A stretch of 64,000 nt of DNA from Ralstonia sp. RRA. Lineage in GTDB: Bacteria; Pseudomonadota; Gammaproteobacteria; Burkholderiales; Burkholderiaceae. The stretch spans positions 2,914,001 to 2,978,000 of the forward strand of contig NZ_CP146091.1 of NCBI RefSeq assembly GCF_037023145.1, read 5' to 3'. Shown here in pieces: positions 26,499 to 38,019 of the stretch. The notes beneath the pieces are model-generated. The model saw only the letters and a list, made by a program, of their open reading frames with translations, did no database searches and had not been told where the DNA came from. Position 1 is the first letter of the stretch, and the number at the start of each line of letters is the position of its first letter. A program made the translations under genes and the position numbers.

Positions 26499-26954
26499 AT
26501 GCAACGCACCCCTCACTCTCTCGCACGTCTGGCCGGCGCGCTGGCTCTTGCACTGGCGGCTGGCGGCGCTTTCGCACAGGCCACGCCCGCAGGCACCTGG
26601 AAGACTATCGACGACAACACGGGCAAGCAGAAAGGCCAGGTGACGATCGTCGATAACGGCGGCGTGTTCACGGGCAAGGTCACCAAGATCCTGGTGCCGG
26701 GCGACGAGAACAAGACCTGCACCAAGTGCACGGACGACCGCAAGGATCAGCCGATCCAGGGCCTGACCATCCTGAAGGATCTGAAGGCGAACGGAAACAA
26801 CAACTGGGATGGCGGCAACATCCTCGACCCGGAAAACGGCAAGGTCTACAGCGCCAAGATGTCGCTCGATGAATCGGGCCAGAAACTCACCGTGCGCGGC
26901 TTCATCGGCATCAGCCTGATTGGCCGCTCGCAAACGTGGATTCGCGAGCAGTGA
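26499..26954 (+). CDS. DUF2147 secreted protein
   Basis: A 151-residue protein with a Sec signal peptide (LAGALALALAAGGAFAQA, cleavage near residue 26) and a single DUF2147 domain: PAGTWKTIDDNTGKQKG, the IWDGG-like NNWDGGNILDPENGKVYSAK near 107, and a GFIGISLIGRSQTW end typical of the family. The fold is a small beta-barrel-like domain of unknown role. A paired Cys motif TCTKCTDDR near 70 is notable. AAGGAG precedes the ATG. Confidence 0.9.
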   Translation: MQRTPHSLARLAGALALALAAGGAFAQATPAGTWKTIDDNTGKQKGQVTIVDNGGVFTGKVTKILVPGDENKTCTKCTDDRKDQPIQGLTILKDLKANGNNNWDGGNILDPENGKVYSAKMSLDESGQKLTVRGFIGISLIGRSQTWIREQ

Positions 26955-27025
26955 TCCCCCGCTAATAAAGAAGCCTCCCAACGCGCGGCGGTGCCCCGCC
27001 TTGTAAGCGGGGCGCCGTCTCTTCG

Positions 27026-27056
27026 GGCGCCGGTGCAAGCCGGCGCCTTCTTTTTT
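27026..27056 (+). terminator. Rho-independent terminator after the DUF2147 gene
   Basis: A perfect stem GGCGCCGG/CCGGCGCC (27026-27033/27040-27047) is followed by TTCTTTTTT. A second hairpin, GCCCCGC/GCGGGGC near 26993-27013, precedes it. Confidence 0.9.
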
Positions 27057-27103
27057 GCGCATACGCAGCGCCGCTCTACGCTCCACCTGAATTAAGCCTT
27101 CAC

Positions 27104-27131
27104 TAAAGAACCAGCCGCCGACCGCCGTTAC
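27104..27131 (+). promoter_or_regulatory. Candidate flagellar sigma-28 promoter for the chemoreceptor
   Basis: TAAAG at 27104 and GCCGTTAC at 27124-27131 resemble the FliA consensus TAAA...GCCGATAA. The spacing between the elements is 16 instead of 15 bases, and two of eight bases in the -10 differ. Start of transcription would lie about 45 bp before the ATG. Confidence 0.35.
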
Positions 27132-27182
27132 ACCCGGAGGGAACGGCCCGCTAGGGGCACAACAAAGTGGAGAAAACGCGAC

Positions 27183-28730
27183 ATGCGACAGTGGACACTC
27201 AAAGCAAAACTGCGCCTGGCGCTGGCCCTGATGTGGTTGGGCCTGATTGGCGTCGGCGTGTGGAGTGCCATGGAAACCCGCTCGACGATGCTCGATGAGC
27301 GCAAGGTCGGCCTGCAGAACCTGGTTGATGCGGCCGAGGGCATTGCCAAGCTGTATCACGCCAAAGCGCAATCCGGTGCCATGAGCGAAGACGACGCCAA
27401 GAAGACCGCACTGGCCACCCTCGCCTCGATGCGCTATGGCACTACCGGCTACCTGTTCGTTGTCGATTCGCAGCTCATCCTGCTGATGCATCCGACACTG
27501 GCCGACATGGTCGGCAAGAGCACCGCCGGCTTCAAAGACCCGACCGGCAAACCCGTCTACCCGACCATCGTCAATGCGGCCAAGGACAAGGGCTTTGGCT
27601 TTGCCGAATACCAGGGCCGCCTGCCCGGCAGCGAAACCGCGCTGCCCAAGATCGGCTACGTGAAGCGCTTTGCGCCGTGGGACTGGAACCTGTCGAGTGC
27701 GGTGTTCCTGCAAGAGGTGGATGCGGCCTACCACCACTCGCTCATCGCCAACCTGATCGTCATCCTGCTGGTGGGTGGCGTGGTGTCGGTGGCCATGTCG
27801 CTCATCATCCGCAACGTACAGCGCGGGTTGGGCGGTGAACCCAGCTACGCCACCGAGGTGGCCCGCCGCATTGCCGCCGGTGACCTGGCCGTGCGCGTGC
27901 AAACCCGCCCGGACGACGGCGACAGCATGCTGGTCGCCATGGCGCAGATGCAGCAGCAACTGACCGGCACCATCGGCCATATCAAGACGTCGGCAGATTC
28001 GATTGCCAGCGCCACCAAGCAGATCGCCGCCGGCAATGCGGATCTGTCGCAGCGCACAGAAGAGCAGGCCAGCTCGCTGGAAGAAACGGCGTCCAGCATG
28101 GAAGAACTCACCAGCATCGTGAAACAGAACGCCGACAACGCGCGCCAGGCCAGCCAGCTTGCAGGCAACGCATCGTCCATCGCCATCAAGGGCGGCGAAG
28201 TGGTTGGCCGGGTGGTGGACACCATGGCCGGCATCAACGACAGCAGTAAGAAGATCGCCGACATCATCGGCGTGATCGAAGGGATTGCGTTCCAGACCAA
28301 CATCCTCGCGCTCAATGCCGCTGTGGAAGCGGCACGGGCGGGCGAGCAAGGACGCGGCTTTGCGGTCGTGGCCGGCGAGGTCCGCAGCCTGGCGCAGCGC
28401 AGTGCCACGGCAGCCAAGGAGATCAAGGAACTGATCAGCGACTCGGTGGGCCGCGTTGAAAACGGCACCACGCTCGTGGCCGAAGCCGGCAGCGTGATCA
28501 ATGACGTCGTCGTGGCGGTCAAGCGCGTGACCGACATCATGGGCGAGATCAGCTCGGCGTCGGACGAGCAAAGCTCGGGGATCGAGCAGGTCAACCAGGC
28601 CGTCAACCAGATGGATGAGGTGACGCAGCAGAACGCTGCACTGGTCGAACAGGCCGCGGCGGCAGCGCTATCGCTGGAAGAGCAGGCGCAGGTGCTGCGC
28701 GACGCGGTGGCGTCGTTCCGCACGGTCTGA
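27183..28730 (+). CDS. Methyl-accepting chemotaxis protein with periplasmic Cache domain
   Basis: A 515-residue chemoreceptor: membrane helix near 11-29, a periplasmic single-Cache domain (about 35-185; [20 protein letters not shown] is typical), second helix [19 protein letters not shown] near 195, HAMP, and a cytoplasmic signalling domain whose hairpin tip [20 protein letters not shown] lies near 362. The C-terminus ends SFRTV, without the CheR-binding NWETF pentapeptide. It senses a small external molecule, unidentified. A sigma-28-like site lies upstream, so it is probably expressed with flagellar genes. Confidence 0.93.
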   Translation: MRQWTLKAKLRLALALMWLGLIGVGVWSAMETRSTMLDERKVGLQNLVDAAEGIAKLYHAKAQSGAMSEDDAKKTALATLASMRYGTTGYLFVVDSQLILLMHPTLADMVGKSTAGFKDPTGKPVYPTIVNAAKDKGFGFAEYQGRLPGSETALPKIGYVKRFAPWDWNLSSAVFLQEVDAAYHHSLIANLIVILLVGGVVSVAMSLIIRNVQRGLGGEPSYATEVARRIAAGDLAVRVQTRPDDGDSMLVAMAQMQQQLTGTIGHIKTSADSIASATKQIAAGNADLSQRTEEQASSLEETASSMEELTSIVKQNADNARQASQLAGNASSIAIKGGEVVGRVVDTMAGINDSSKKIADIIGVIEGIAFQTNILALNAAVEAARAGEQGRGFAVVAGEVRSLAQRSATAAKEIKELISDSVGRVENGTTLVAEAGSVINDVVVAVKRVTDIMGEISSASDEQSSGIEQVNQAVNQMDEVTQQNAALVEQAAAAALSLEEQAQVLRDAVASFRTV

Positions 28731-28865
28731 TCCAGTGCCCGACAGCGGGCCGAATGCCGCCCAAATCCCCAACGAGTGGAGGGACGGCGGTCCGTTTTCG
28801 GGGTTGCCGCATGGTGTTATGCTGCGCGGCAGAGGAATCAATACAAACAACACGTTGGAATAGCC

Positions 28866-30221
28866 ATGCCCGAGCGCAACCGGCCGCCATTCAGGGGCCT
28901 TACTGGCGCGATTGCCGGGTCGACTACCAGCGCCCAGGCCGTAACAGGAGACAACCCTGAAGACACGCCCGGCGGCGCCCGTGAGCCGATGTCTGGCGGT
29001 CGCCCCAACACCGCGCGCGATGCCGCCGCGCAGGATCTGGCCAGCGATACCGCCCTGTGGCGGTTTGCCCTGGCAGCAGAGAACGGCGGCCGTGGCCCGC
29101 ATCCCGACGCCGCACTGCGTGACGATCTTTCCATTCTGCGTATCCTGCGTGGTGCCGATGGCCTGCGCCTGCTCCGGCAAGGACTGCGCAGCGCATTTCC
29201 GGGCGCTGCCCTGCGCCTGACGACGTTCTGGCCCGAAGAGCAACCGCACGCCTATCCGGCCCGCGCCGAAGCACGCCCCGCTGAGTTCGGCGACTTGCTC
29301 GTACTGTTCCGCCTGCGCGGTGCCGTGCCCACGCTCGATTGCCGCGCACTGTTCCTCACCGCCCGCCGCATCGATCAACCCGACGATGCGCTGGACAAGC
29401 ACCACACGCTACCGCAGATCAACCTGTACGAAGGCTGGCCTGACTTCAACGTCTACGCACGCTCGCCGATCAAGTCGCGCAATGCCGCCTTCCTCGGCAA
29501 GTTTGATCTGTCGGCCGAGCTGGAGCCGCTGCGCCGCATCGGCCGCGACCAGCGTCAGTGGCGTTACCTGACACCGTGCACCGGCCTGCAGGCCCATTCG
29601 CAATGGCCCGGCGCCCGGCCGCTCTCGCCGCTGCAATGGCGCTGGCCCTCCGGCCCGCAGGCAGGTGGCGTGCGTCCGGCAACCGGCTCGTTCACCGGCC
29701 TGCTGCGCCAGCTTGCCCGCCCCGAAGGCGCGGGTGAAGACTGCTCCGCCGGCACCGAAGTGCCGACCTGGGGGCGCCTGATCAACAAGCTGCTCGACCA
29801 TAGCTGGGAAGTCGCCCCAAGCCACGCGCTCAAGAGCGGCAATATCTCCTCGATGGCATTCTGGACGCGGCTGCGCGGCTTCCTGACGGCGGAATACCTG
29901 CTCGGCACGCATTCGCTGCAGAAGGGGTTCGGCGCATCGCTGCAATTCGAGATGGCCAACGGCCTGCAGGACATTGTCCGCGACGACTGGACGGCCACCA
30001 CCGGCTTCGACCCCGAAGACCTGGATGTGCCCGGCGTGCGCAGCACACTGCAGCGGATCGCAGCGTCCAAGCTGGCCGTGTTCGGCATGAGCGCAGAAGA
30101 CCCGGCACCACTGGCCGCCCCACGCCCGCAGCGCGGCGTCACTCCACGCCCCGACGGCGAACGAGAAGGTCAGCGCGTGCTGCTGATCGACGTGATCCGC
30201 CCCAGCGCCGCTGCCCTGTAA
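28866..30221 (+). CDS. Uncharacterised 451-residue protein
   Basis: I do not recognise this protein. It has no signal peptide or membrane helix. The N-terminal 60 residues are Pro/Gly-rich and low-complexity; the rest looks globular, with EFGDLLVLFRLRGAVPTLDC, KHHTLPQINLYEGWPDFNVYARSPIKSRNAAFLG, WGRLINKLLDHSWEV and DIVRDDWTATTGFDPEDLDV-type segments (each shown here only as landmarks between residues 140 and 390). Codon use is like the neighbours. The ATG at 28866 follows GGAA; an alternative start at 28989 would drop the low-complexity head. Flanked by a chemoreceptor and an EamA exporter, with no obvious functional link. Confidence 0.75.
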   Translation: MPERNRPPFRGLTGAIAGSTTSAQAVTGDNPEDTPGGAREPMSGGRPNTARDAAAQDLASDTALWRFALAAENGGRGPHPDAALRDDLSILRILRGADGLRLLRQGLRSAFPGAALRLTTFWPEEQPHAYPARAEARPAEFGDLLVLFRLRGAVPTLDCRALFLTARRIDQPDDALDKHHTLPQINLYEGWPDFNVYARSPIKSRNAAFLGKFDLSAELEPLRRIGRDQRQWRYLTPCTGLQAHSQWPGARPLSPLQWRWPSGPQAGGVRPATGSFTGLLRQLARPEGAGEDCSAGTEVPTWGRLINKLLDHSWEVAPSHALKSGNISSMAFWTRLRGFLTAEYLLGTHSLQKGFGASLQFEMANGLQDIVRDDWTATTGFDPEDLDVPGVRSTLQRIAASKLAVFGMSAEDPAPLAAPRPQRGVTPRPDGEREGQRVLLIDVIRPSAAAL

Positions 30222-30328
30222 GCGCTCCCCCCGCGTTTCGAGAAAAACCCGCACGCACACTTCCGAGAACGCAACGTTTTCTCGGCGGTGTGCGGCTATG
30301 CTGTAGCGTTGCATTTGCTGCACCGCCC

Positions 30329-31225
30329 ATGTCTTCCGCTGCCCCCGCCTCTTCCACCTCCCTCACGTCGTCCCCCTGGATGCCCATTCTTGCCCTGATG
30401 GGTTCGATGGCCTCCGTGTGCCTGGGCAACTCGTTTGCCAAGACGCTGTTTCCGGTGTTGGGGGCAGCGGGCACTGTCACGTACCGCGTCACCATTGGGG
30501 CGGCGATCCTGCTGGCGTTCTGGCGGCCGTGGCGCCTGCACCTGACCCGAGCCGACGCCGGTCGCATCGCCATGTACGGCGTCACGCTGGCGAGCATGAA
30601 CCTGCTGTTCTATCTGTCGCTGCAGCGATTGCCGATCGGCATTGCGATCGCCATCGAGTTCACCGGGCCGCTGGTGCTGGCGGTGGTGCTGTCGCGCCGG
30701 GCGCTCGATTTCGTGTGGATCGGGCTGGCGGTGGTGGGCCTGCTGATGCTGTCAGTGGGCGACAAGGCGGTGGGCCAGGTCGATCACCTGGGTGCAGCGT
30801 ATGCGCTGGCGGCCGGTGTGTGCTGGGCGCTCTATATCCTGACCGGCAAGAACCTCGGTGGCCTGCATGCGGGCCAGGCAACGTCGCTGGGGATGACCGT
30901 GGGGGCATTGTTCGCGATTCCGTTTGGCGTGGCGCAGGCGGGGTCCGCACTGCTGACACCGTCGCTCATTCTGGCGGGGCTGGGCATCGGGCTGCTGTCG
31001 AGCGCGATTCCGTATTCGCTGGAAATGGTGGCGCTCAAGCACCTGCCGGGTAAGACGTTCTCCGTATTGCTGAGCCTGGAGCCCGCCATCGGTGCGCTGG
31101 CCGGGGCCATCGTGCTGCACGAGCAACTGACCGGACGGCAGTGGACGGCAATTCTGGCCATCATCGCCGCTTCTGCAGGGTGCGCACTGACGGTGCGTGC
31201 ACCCAAGTCAGCGCACAGCGAGTGA
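30329..31225 (+). CDS. EamA-family inner-membrane exporter (RhtA-like)
   Basis: A 298-residue protein with ten predicted membrane helices in two EamA repeats. YRVTIGAAILLAFWRPW, GIAIAIEFTGPLVLAVVLSRR near 113 and ALKHLPGKTFSVLLSLEPAIGALAG near 236 match the threonine/homoserine exporter RhtA group, but substrate cannot be read from sequence. Start ATG at 30329; the upstream extension lacks hydrophobic character. It converges on the DUF2817 gene, the stops being one base apart. Confidence 0.88.
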   Translation: MSSAAPASSTSLTSSPWMPILALMGSMASVCLGNSFAKTLFPVLGAAGTVTYRVTIGAAILLAFWRPWRLHLTRADAGRIAMYGVTLASMNLLFYLSLQRLPIGIAIAIEFTGPLVLAVVLSRRALDFVWIGLAVVGLLMLSVGDKAVGQVDHLGAAYALAAGVCWALYILTGKNLGGLHAGQATSLGMTVGALFAIPFGVAQAGSALLTPSLILAGLGIGLLSSAIPYSLEMVALKHLPGKTFSVLLSLEPAIGALAGAIVLHEQLTGRQWTAILAIIAASAGCALTVRAPKSAHSE

Positions 31226-31226
31226 C

Positions 31227-32309
31227 CTAGCCGGAAACCCGCGCCACGGCTTGCAGCACGGCCATGCGCGTCTGCGCGTAGACCATGCCTTTCCACTCCG
31301 GCACATCGCAATAGAACGCGTCACGCAGCGTGCGGCGGATGCCATCTGCCTGCGCAGCGCCCTGCTCAGGGTGTCGATGCAGCCAGTGGTCGGCCCGCAG
31401 GGCCTGCAGCACCGCGAGTGGGGCAAGCGTGCCGAACTCCAGCGTGATGCAGGTTTTCTCGATCTCGGGCAGCAGCTCGTATGCCACGCCCACCAGATCG
31501 CCCTTGACCACGGATGACACCGACCCGGGCGCAGCAATCGGCCGGACATCGGCACCCCACGTGCGGATGGCGCGATCAAGTTCAGCCGGGTCGGGGCTGT
31601 TGAAAATCTTCTCGCCGTGGCCGTAGTGGCCGAGCCCGGTATGCAGGTCGATCCATATCAAACGGGAAACGGCCGCCGCGTGCCGTGACACCAGTCCGCG
31701 CATCTGCATGGTGCTCCAGCAGGGGGCAGTGCCACCGTAGAACATGCCGTCTGGCACGCGGTACTGCCCGCTGGTTGCTGCGTCCTGCAGAGCTTTCTCG
31801 CCGCGCGTGACCATGTAGTGCTGCAACGCCGCCTGATCCGCCTGGCTGGGCGGCCACGTTGACGGCAGCAGCAGCGGATCGACTTCGATATAGGCCGGAT
31901 TGGCCGACGCCGCCTCGGCAAAATCGACGCTGTTGCGGTTGAGGTCGACGTTGTCTTCGTTCACACGCCGCAAATGGGCAAAGCCATATGGGTTGACGGC
32001 GTGCACCAGCAGCAGCGCCAGCCTGGACGCCGCCAGCCGTGCGAAGAGTTCGGCGTCGTGCAGCAAACCGATCTGGCAACCCGAGCCACAGAATCCTTCC
32101 ACGCCATGCACACCGGAGGTGACGACCAGCAGCGCGTCGGCCTGTGCCGGCGAGAACAGCGCGGTGTCAATGGAAAGCGGCTCTCCGGAAGGCCCGAGCG
32201 CATCCGGGTGGAGATGCCGCTCGACGCCCATCCCCCGGGCCTGGGCGGCCGTCAGGAACTTGGCGCGCGCTTCATCGTAGGTCTGGGAGAAGAAGGATTC
32301 GACGGTCAT
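31227..32309 (-). CDS. DUF2817/M14-like zinc peptidase-type protein
   Basis: A 360-residue protein related to zinc carboxypeptidases. GVHGVEGFCGSG near residue 69 (with the His and Glu of an H-x-x-E site) and HLRRVNEDNVDLNRNSVDF near 112 mirror the metal- and substrate-binding stretches of M14 enzymes; WIDLHTGLGHYG near 216 supplies the third ligand, and ITLEFGT near 316 the catalytic Glu. No signal peptide is visible. Substrate unknown, perhaps small amidated or peptidic compounds. Confidence 0.85.
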   Translation of the reverse strand: MTVESFFSQTYDEARAKFLTAAQARGMGVERHLHPDALGPSGEPLSIDTALFSPAQADALLVVTSGVHGVEGFCGSGCQIGLLHDAELFARLAASRLALLLVHAVNPYGFAHLRRVNEDNVDLNRNSVDFAEAASANPAYIEVDPLLLPSTWPPSQADQAALQHYMVTRGEKALQDAATSGQYRVPDGMFYGGTAPCWSTMQMRGLVSRHAAAVSRLIWIDLHTGLGHYGHGEKIFNSPDPAELDRAIRTWGADVRPIAAPGSVSSVVKGDLVGVAYELLPEIEKTCITLEFGTLAPLAVLQALRADHWLHRHPEQGAAQADGIRRTLRDAFYCDVPEWKGMVYAQTRMAVLQAVARVSG

Positions 32310-32396
32310 TTGGGGCCCAGGGATGGTGGGAAGACAACGGTCGTACGTTTCGGATTATCAGGGCCCGACCAAATGCAGGCAATTCCAGCGAGTCCA

Positions 32397-32422
32397 TAAA
32401 AAACAGGGGCCGAAACCCCTGT
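32397..32422 (-). terminator. Rho-independent terminator for the DUF1090 gene
   Basis: On the minus strand ACAGGGG/CCCCTGT (32403-32409/32416-32422) closes a six-base loop and is followed by six Ts, 30 bp after the stop at 32452. Confidence 0.88.
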
Positions 32423-32451
32423 CTGTCCAGTCATGACACCCGCTGAAAAAC

Positions 32452-32883
32452 TCAGCCCTTCAGCGCGGTCAGATCCGCTTGCGCACTGCGTAGGTCTTCC
32501 TGCTTCTCGCGCAGTTTGTCCTGCTTCTCGGCCAGTCGTTTCTGCGCCTTGGCGATGCGTTTGACCTCACCCTTGCTGCGGGATTCCTTCAGCTTGTCCT
32601 CGGCTTCGGTCACCTCCAATTGCGCTTTTTGCACGTCCCGCTCGGCTTCACGCACCTTGCGCTCAGCGTGTTCGGCCTGTCCGGCGTTGGTGCAGTTGGC
32701 TTTGGTGCTCGCCAGCGCATCTTGCAGGCCGGCAACCCGGAACGTGTTGCCGTATTGCTTGGCCATCTCGATCTGCGTTTCAATCGCGCGGATCTTGGTG
32801 GCGCAGTTCGTGGTGTCGGCAAACGCCGCAGACGTGCCCAGCAAGGCAAATGGCGTGAGGGCGACGAGGAGGGTCTTCTTCAT
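32452..32883 (-). CDS. DUF1090 periplasmic protein
   Basis: A 143-residue secreted protein: Sec signal (LLVALTPFALLGTSAAFA, cleavage near residue 22), two conserved Cys (NCATK near 27 and NCTNA near 64) around IETQIEMAKQYGNTFRVAGL, then a long charged coiled-coil helix to the end (ERKVREAERDVQKAQLEVTE and onwards). This is the DUF1090 pattern; role unknown, possibly an envelope spacer. AGGAG precedes the ATG at 32883. Confidence 0.9.
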   Translation of the reverse strand: MKKTLLVALTPFALLGTSAAFADTTNCATKIRAIETQIEMAKQYGNTFRVAGLQDALASTKANCTNAGQAEHAERKVREAERDVQKAQLEVTEAEDKLKESRSKGEVKRIAKAQKRLAEKQDKLREKQEDLRSAQADLTALKG

Positions 32884-32983
32884 AGGAGCGTCCTTATATT
32901 CAGTCCATCGAATCGCCACGATAGGGCGGCTTGTGACCACACCCCATCAGATTCAACTGATTTTCAACAGGCCGTGACAAATG

Positions 32984-33010
32984 AAAAAAGGCCCGAACGG
33001 GCCTTTTTTT
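32984..33010 (-). terminator. Rho-independent terminator after nrdB (symmetrical)
   Basis: GGCCCG-AA-CGGGCC (32990-32995/32998-33003) is bordered by six As on one side and seven Ts on the other, so it can work on either strand. It sits 23 bp past the nrdB stop. Confidence 0.88.
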
Positions 33011-33032
33011 CAAGCTTGGGAGCGGGACTCGA

Positions 33033-34241
33033 TTATTCCCACGACAGCGCACCACCGGTCTGGTACTCGATCACGCGCGTCTCGAAGAAGTTGCGTTCCT
33101 TCTTCAGGTCGATCATCTCGCTCATCCACGGGAACGGGTTCTCCTCGTTCGGGAACAGCGCGTCGAGGCCGATCTGCTGGCAGCGACGGTTGCAGATGAA
33201 GCGCAGATAGCCCTTGAACATCGGGGCGTTCAGGCCCAGCACGCCGCGCGGCATGGTGTCTTCTGCGTAGCGGTATTCCAGGTCGACGGCCTTCTTGAAC
33301 AGCTCCGTGATCTCGGCCTTGAACTCGGCCGTCCACAGGTGCGGGTTCTCGAGCTTGATCTGGTTGATCAGGTCGATACCGAAATTGCAGTGCAGCGACT
33401 CGTCGCGCAGGATGTACTGGTACTGCTCGGCCGCACCGGTCATCTTGTTCTGACGGCCCATCGCCAGGATCTGCGTGAAGCCGACGTAGAAGAACAGGCC
33501 TTCCATGATGCAGGCGAAGACGATGAGCGACTTCAGCAGCTTCTGGTCGTTCTCGGGCGTGCCAGTCTTGAAGGACGGGTCCGTCAGCGTGTCGATGAAC
33601 GGGATCAGGAACTCGTCCTTGTCGCGGATCGACTGCACCTCGTGGTACGCGTTGAAGATCTCGGCCTCGTTCAGGCCCAGCGATTCGACGATGTACTGGT
33701 AGGCGTGCGTGTGGATCGCCTCTTCAAACGCCTGGCGCAGCAGGTACTGGCGGCATTCCGGCGCAGTGATCTGGCGGTACGTGCCCAGCACGATGTTGTT
33801 GGCGGCCAGCGAATCAGCCGTCACGAAAAAGCCCAGGTTGCGCTTGATGATGCGGCGCTCGTCTTCGGTCAGACCGTTCGGGTCCTTCCACGTGGCGATG
33901 TCGCGCGACATGTTGATTTCTTGCGGCATCCAGTGGTTCGCGCAGCCGGCCAGGTACTTTTCCCACGCCCACTTGTACTTGAACGGCACCAGCTGGTTGA
34001 CGTCGGTGGCACCGTTGATGACGCGCTTGTCGGCGGCGTTCACGCGGCGGTTGCTCTGTGCGGCGGCAGCGTTCGGGTTGTTGCCCAGGATGCCCGTGCC
34101 GACAGCTTGCGTGGCCGACGGCGGCAGCACGCCACCCTGGTCAGCAGAGACAGGTTGCAGTTGCGGCTGCGGTTGGTACGCGGGCTGCGGCGCAGCTTGC
34201 GGATGTGCGGCAGGTTTGACGTCGTCGTCCCAGCTCAGCAT
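33033..34241 (-). CDS. nrdB: Class Ia ribonucleotide reductase, beta (radical) subunit
   Basis: A 402-residue diiron-tyrosyl subunit that generates the radical used by Nrd[19 protein letters not shown] near 180 holds the Glu-x-x-His and the radical Tyr in E. coli spacing; the second metal pair lies near [20 protein letters not shown]-type sequence and [14 protein letters not shown]. Compared with E. coli (376) it has an extra N-terminal segment of about 70 residues rich in Pro, Gln and Ala, probably disordered. GGAGAA lies before the ATG at 34241; 154 bp separate it from nrdA, with which it should be co-expressed. Confidence 0.96.
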   Translation of the reverse strand: MLSWDDDVKPAAHPQAAPQPAYQPQPQLQPVSADQGGVLPPSATQAVGTGILGNNPNAAAAQSNRRVNAADKRVINGATDVNQLVPFKYKWAWEKYLAGCANHWMPQEINMSRDIATWKDPNGLTEDERRIIKRNLGFFVTADSLAANNIVLGTYRQITAPECRQYLLRQAFEEAIHTHAYQYIVESLGLNEAEIFNAYHEVQSIRDKDEFLIPFIDTLTDPSFKTGTPENDQKLLKSLIVFACIMEGLFFYVGFTQILAMGRQNKMTGAAEQYQYILRDESLHCNFGIDLINQIKLENPHLWTAEFKAEITELFKKAVDLEYRYAEDTMPRGVLGLNAPMFKGYLRFICNRRCQQIGLDALFPNEENPFPWMSEMIDLKKERNFFETRVIEYQTGGALSWE

Positions 34242-34395
34242 GGAGTTTCTCCGTTGTATTTCTGTTGGACCGACCAGTGGAGCGCATGTTTCGATACACA
34301 CGCAACACCGGCCCGGTCGCCGATGTCAGTGAATGGGCCGCATTGTTGATGCCATGCGGCCCCTGGGGCGCTTTGGTAACAGCCCGCTCAGTGCC

Positions 34396-37371
<2,976 letters not shown>

Positions 37372-37557
37372 AAGGACTCCTGTTGAACCGTTCGATTGGC
37401 GGCTCGCCCGGGGTGATGAACCCTTGGCAAACCCTTGCGCCGCGCAGAGAAAAAGAGACGGAAAAGGCCCTTGCCCTTCCTCGGCCCCCAAGCGTCGGCT
37501 CGACCTGCCGTACGCTCGCCCCCGCGCGGGCGCCGAAATGAGAATCCCGGAAATTCA

Positions 37558-37604
37558 CCACTACATCTAGTGTGTCACCCCGGGATTGGCGCTAAGTATA
37601 GTGG
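37558..37604. promoter_or_regulatory. Tandem NrdR boxes over the nrdAB promoter
   Basis: Box 1, 37558-37573, matches the NrdR consensus ACACTATATCTAGTGT at 14 of 16 positions; box 2, 37589-37604, matches at 11 of 16, including CTA...TATAGTG. Their starts are 31 bp apart, three helical turns, the spacing usual for NrdR pairs. Box 2 overlaps a minus-strand -10 candidate TATACT (37600-37595); the -35 is weak. Binding of ATP/dATP-loaded NrdR would block RNA polymerase, repressing nrdAB when dNTPs are plentiful. The nrdR gene itself is not in the window. Confidence 0.8.
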
Positions 37605-38019
37605 GCCAATCGAATTTGCCTAGTCTTGACAGATGGGGTTTCAGGGGCTTTTTTGCAATCGAAATGCAGTGCCGCAAGCCCGCCATCGCAGGCGGCACAA
37701 CGGGTCGTCGGGGCTCGCGTGCGGCGTCGCAATGCGCACTCTCCCAGAATAATTCTTTCTATCACCTACGCAAGTTCGATAGACGTCACCTCATCTGCGG
37801 TAGGGGTATGTGTGGCGTGCACTGCACTGGTGCGCCGATGCACCGCCGTCGGCTTCCGACGATTCCTAGTGCGTTCAAGAAATCCAAATAGCGGCATCAG
37901 CATTCTTGCCGCGCCTGTCACCTGAGCGACAGGCCCCGTCCCTACTCTTCGGTCGCATTGCGGGGGAGCGCAATCACCGCGGCGCACATGCCGCGCACCA
38001 CACGACCGAGGAAACCAAC
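37605..38019. other. Divergent intergenic region between nrdA and the phosphoesterase gene
   Basis: No gene is supported. A perfect 7-bp inverted repeat GCCTGTC/GACAGGC separated by 8 bp lies at 37913-37934 and may be an operator for the rightward gene. It is not a Pho box, as the halves are inverted rather than direct. No convincing promoter hexamers were found for the rightward gene. Confidence 0.5.

Noticed and set aside
26475-28571. 698-residue minus-strand frame opposite the DUF2147 gene and chemoreceptor
   Set aside because: Covers two convincing plus-strand genes; composition is typical of antisense translation.
37913-37934. Pho box before the phosphoesterase gene
   Set aside because: CTGTC occurs twice but as an inverted repeat with 8-bp spacing, not as the direct repeats of a PhoB site.
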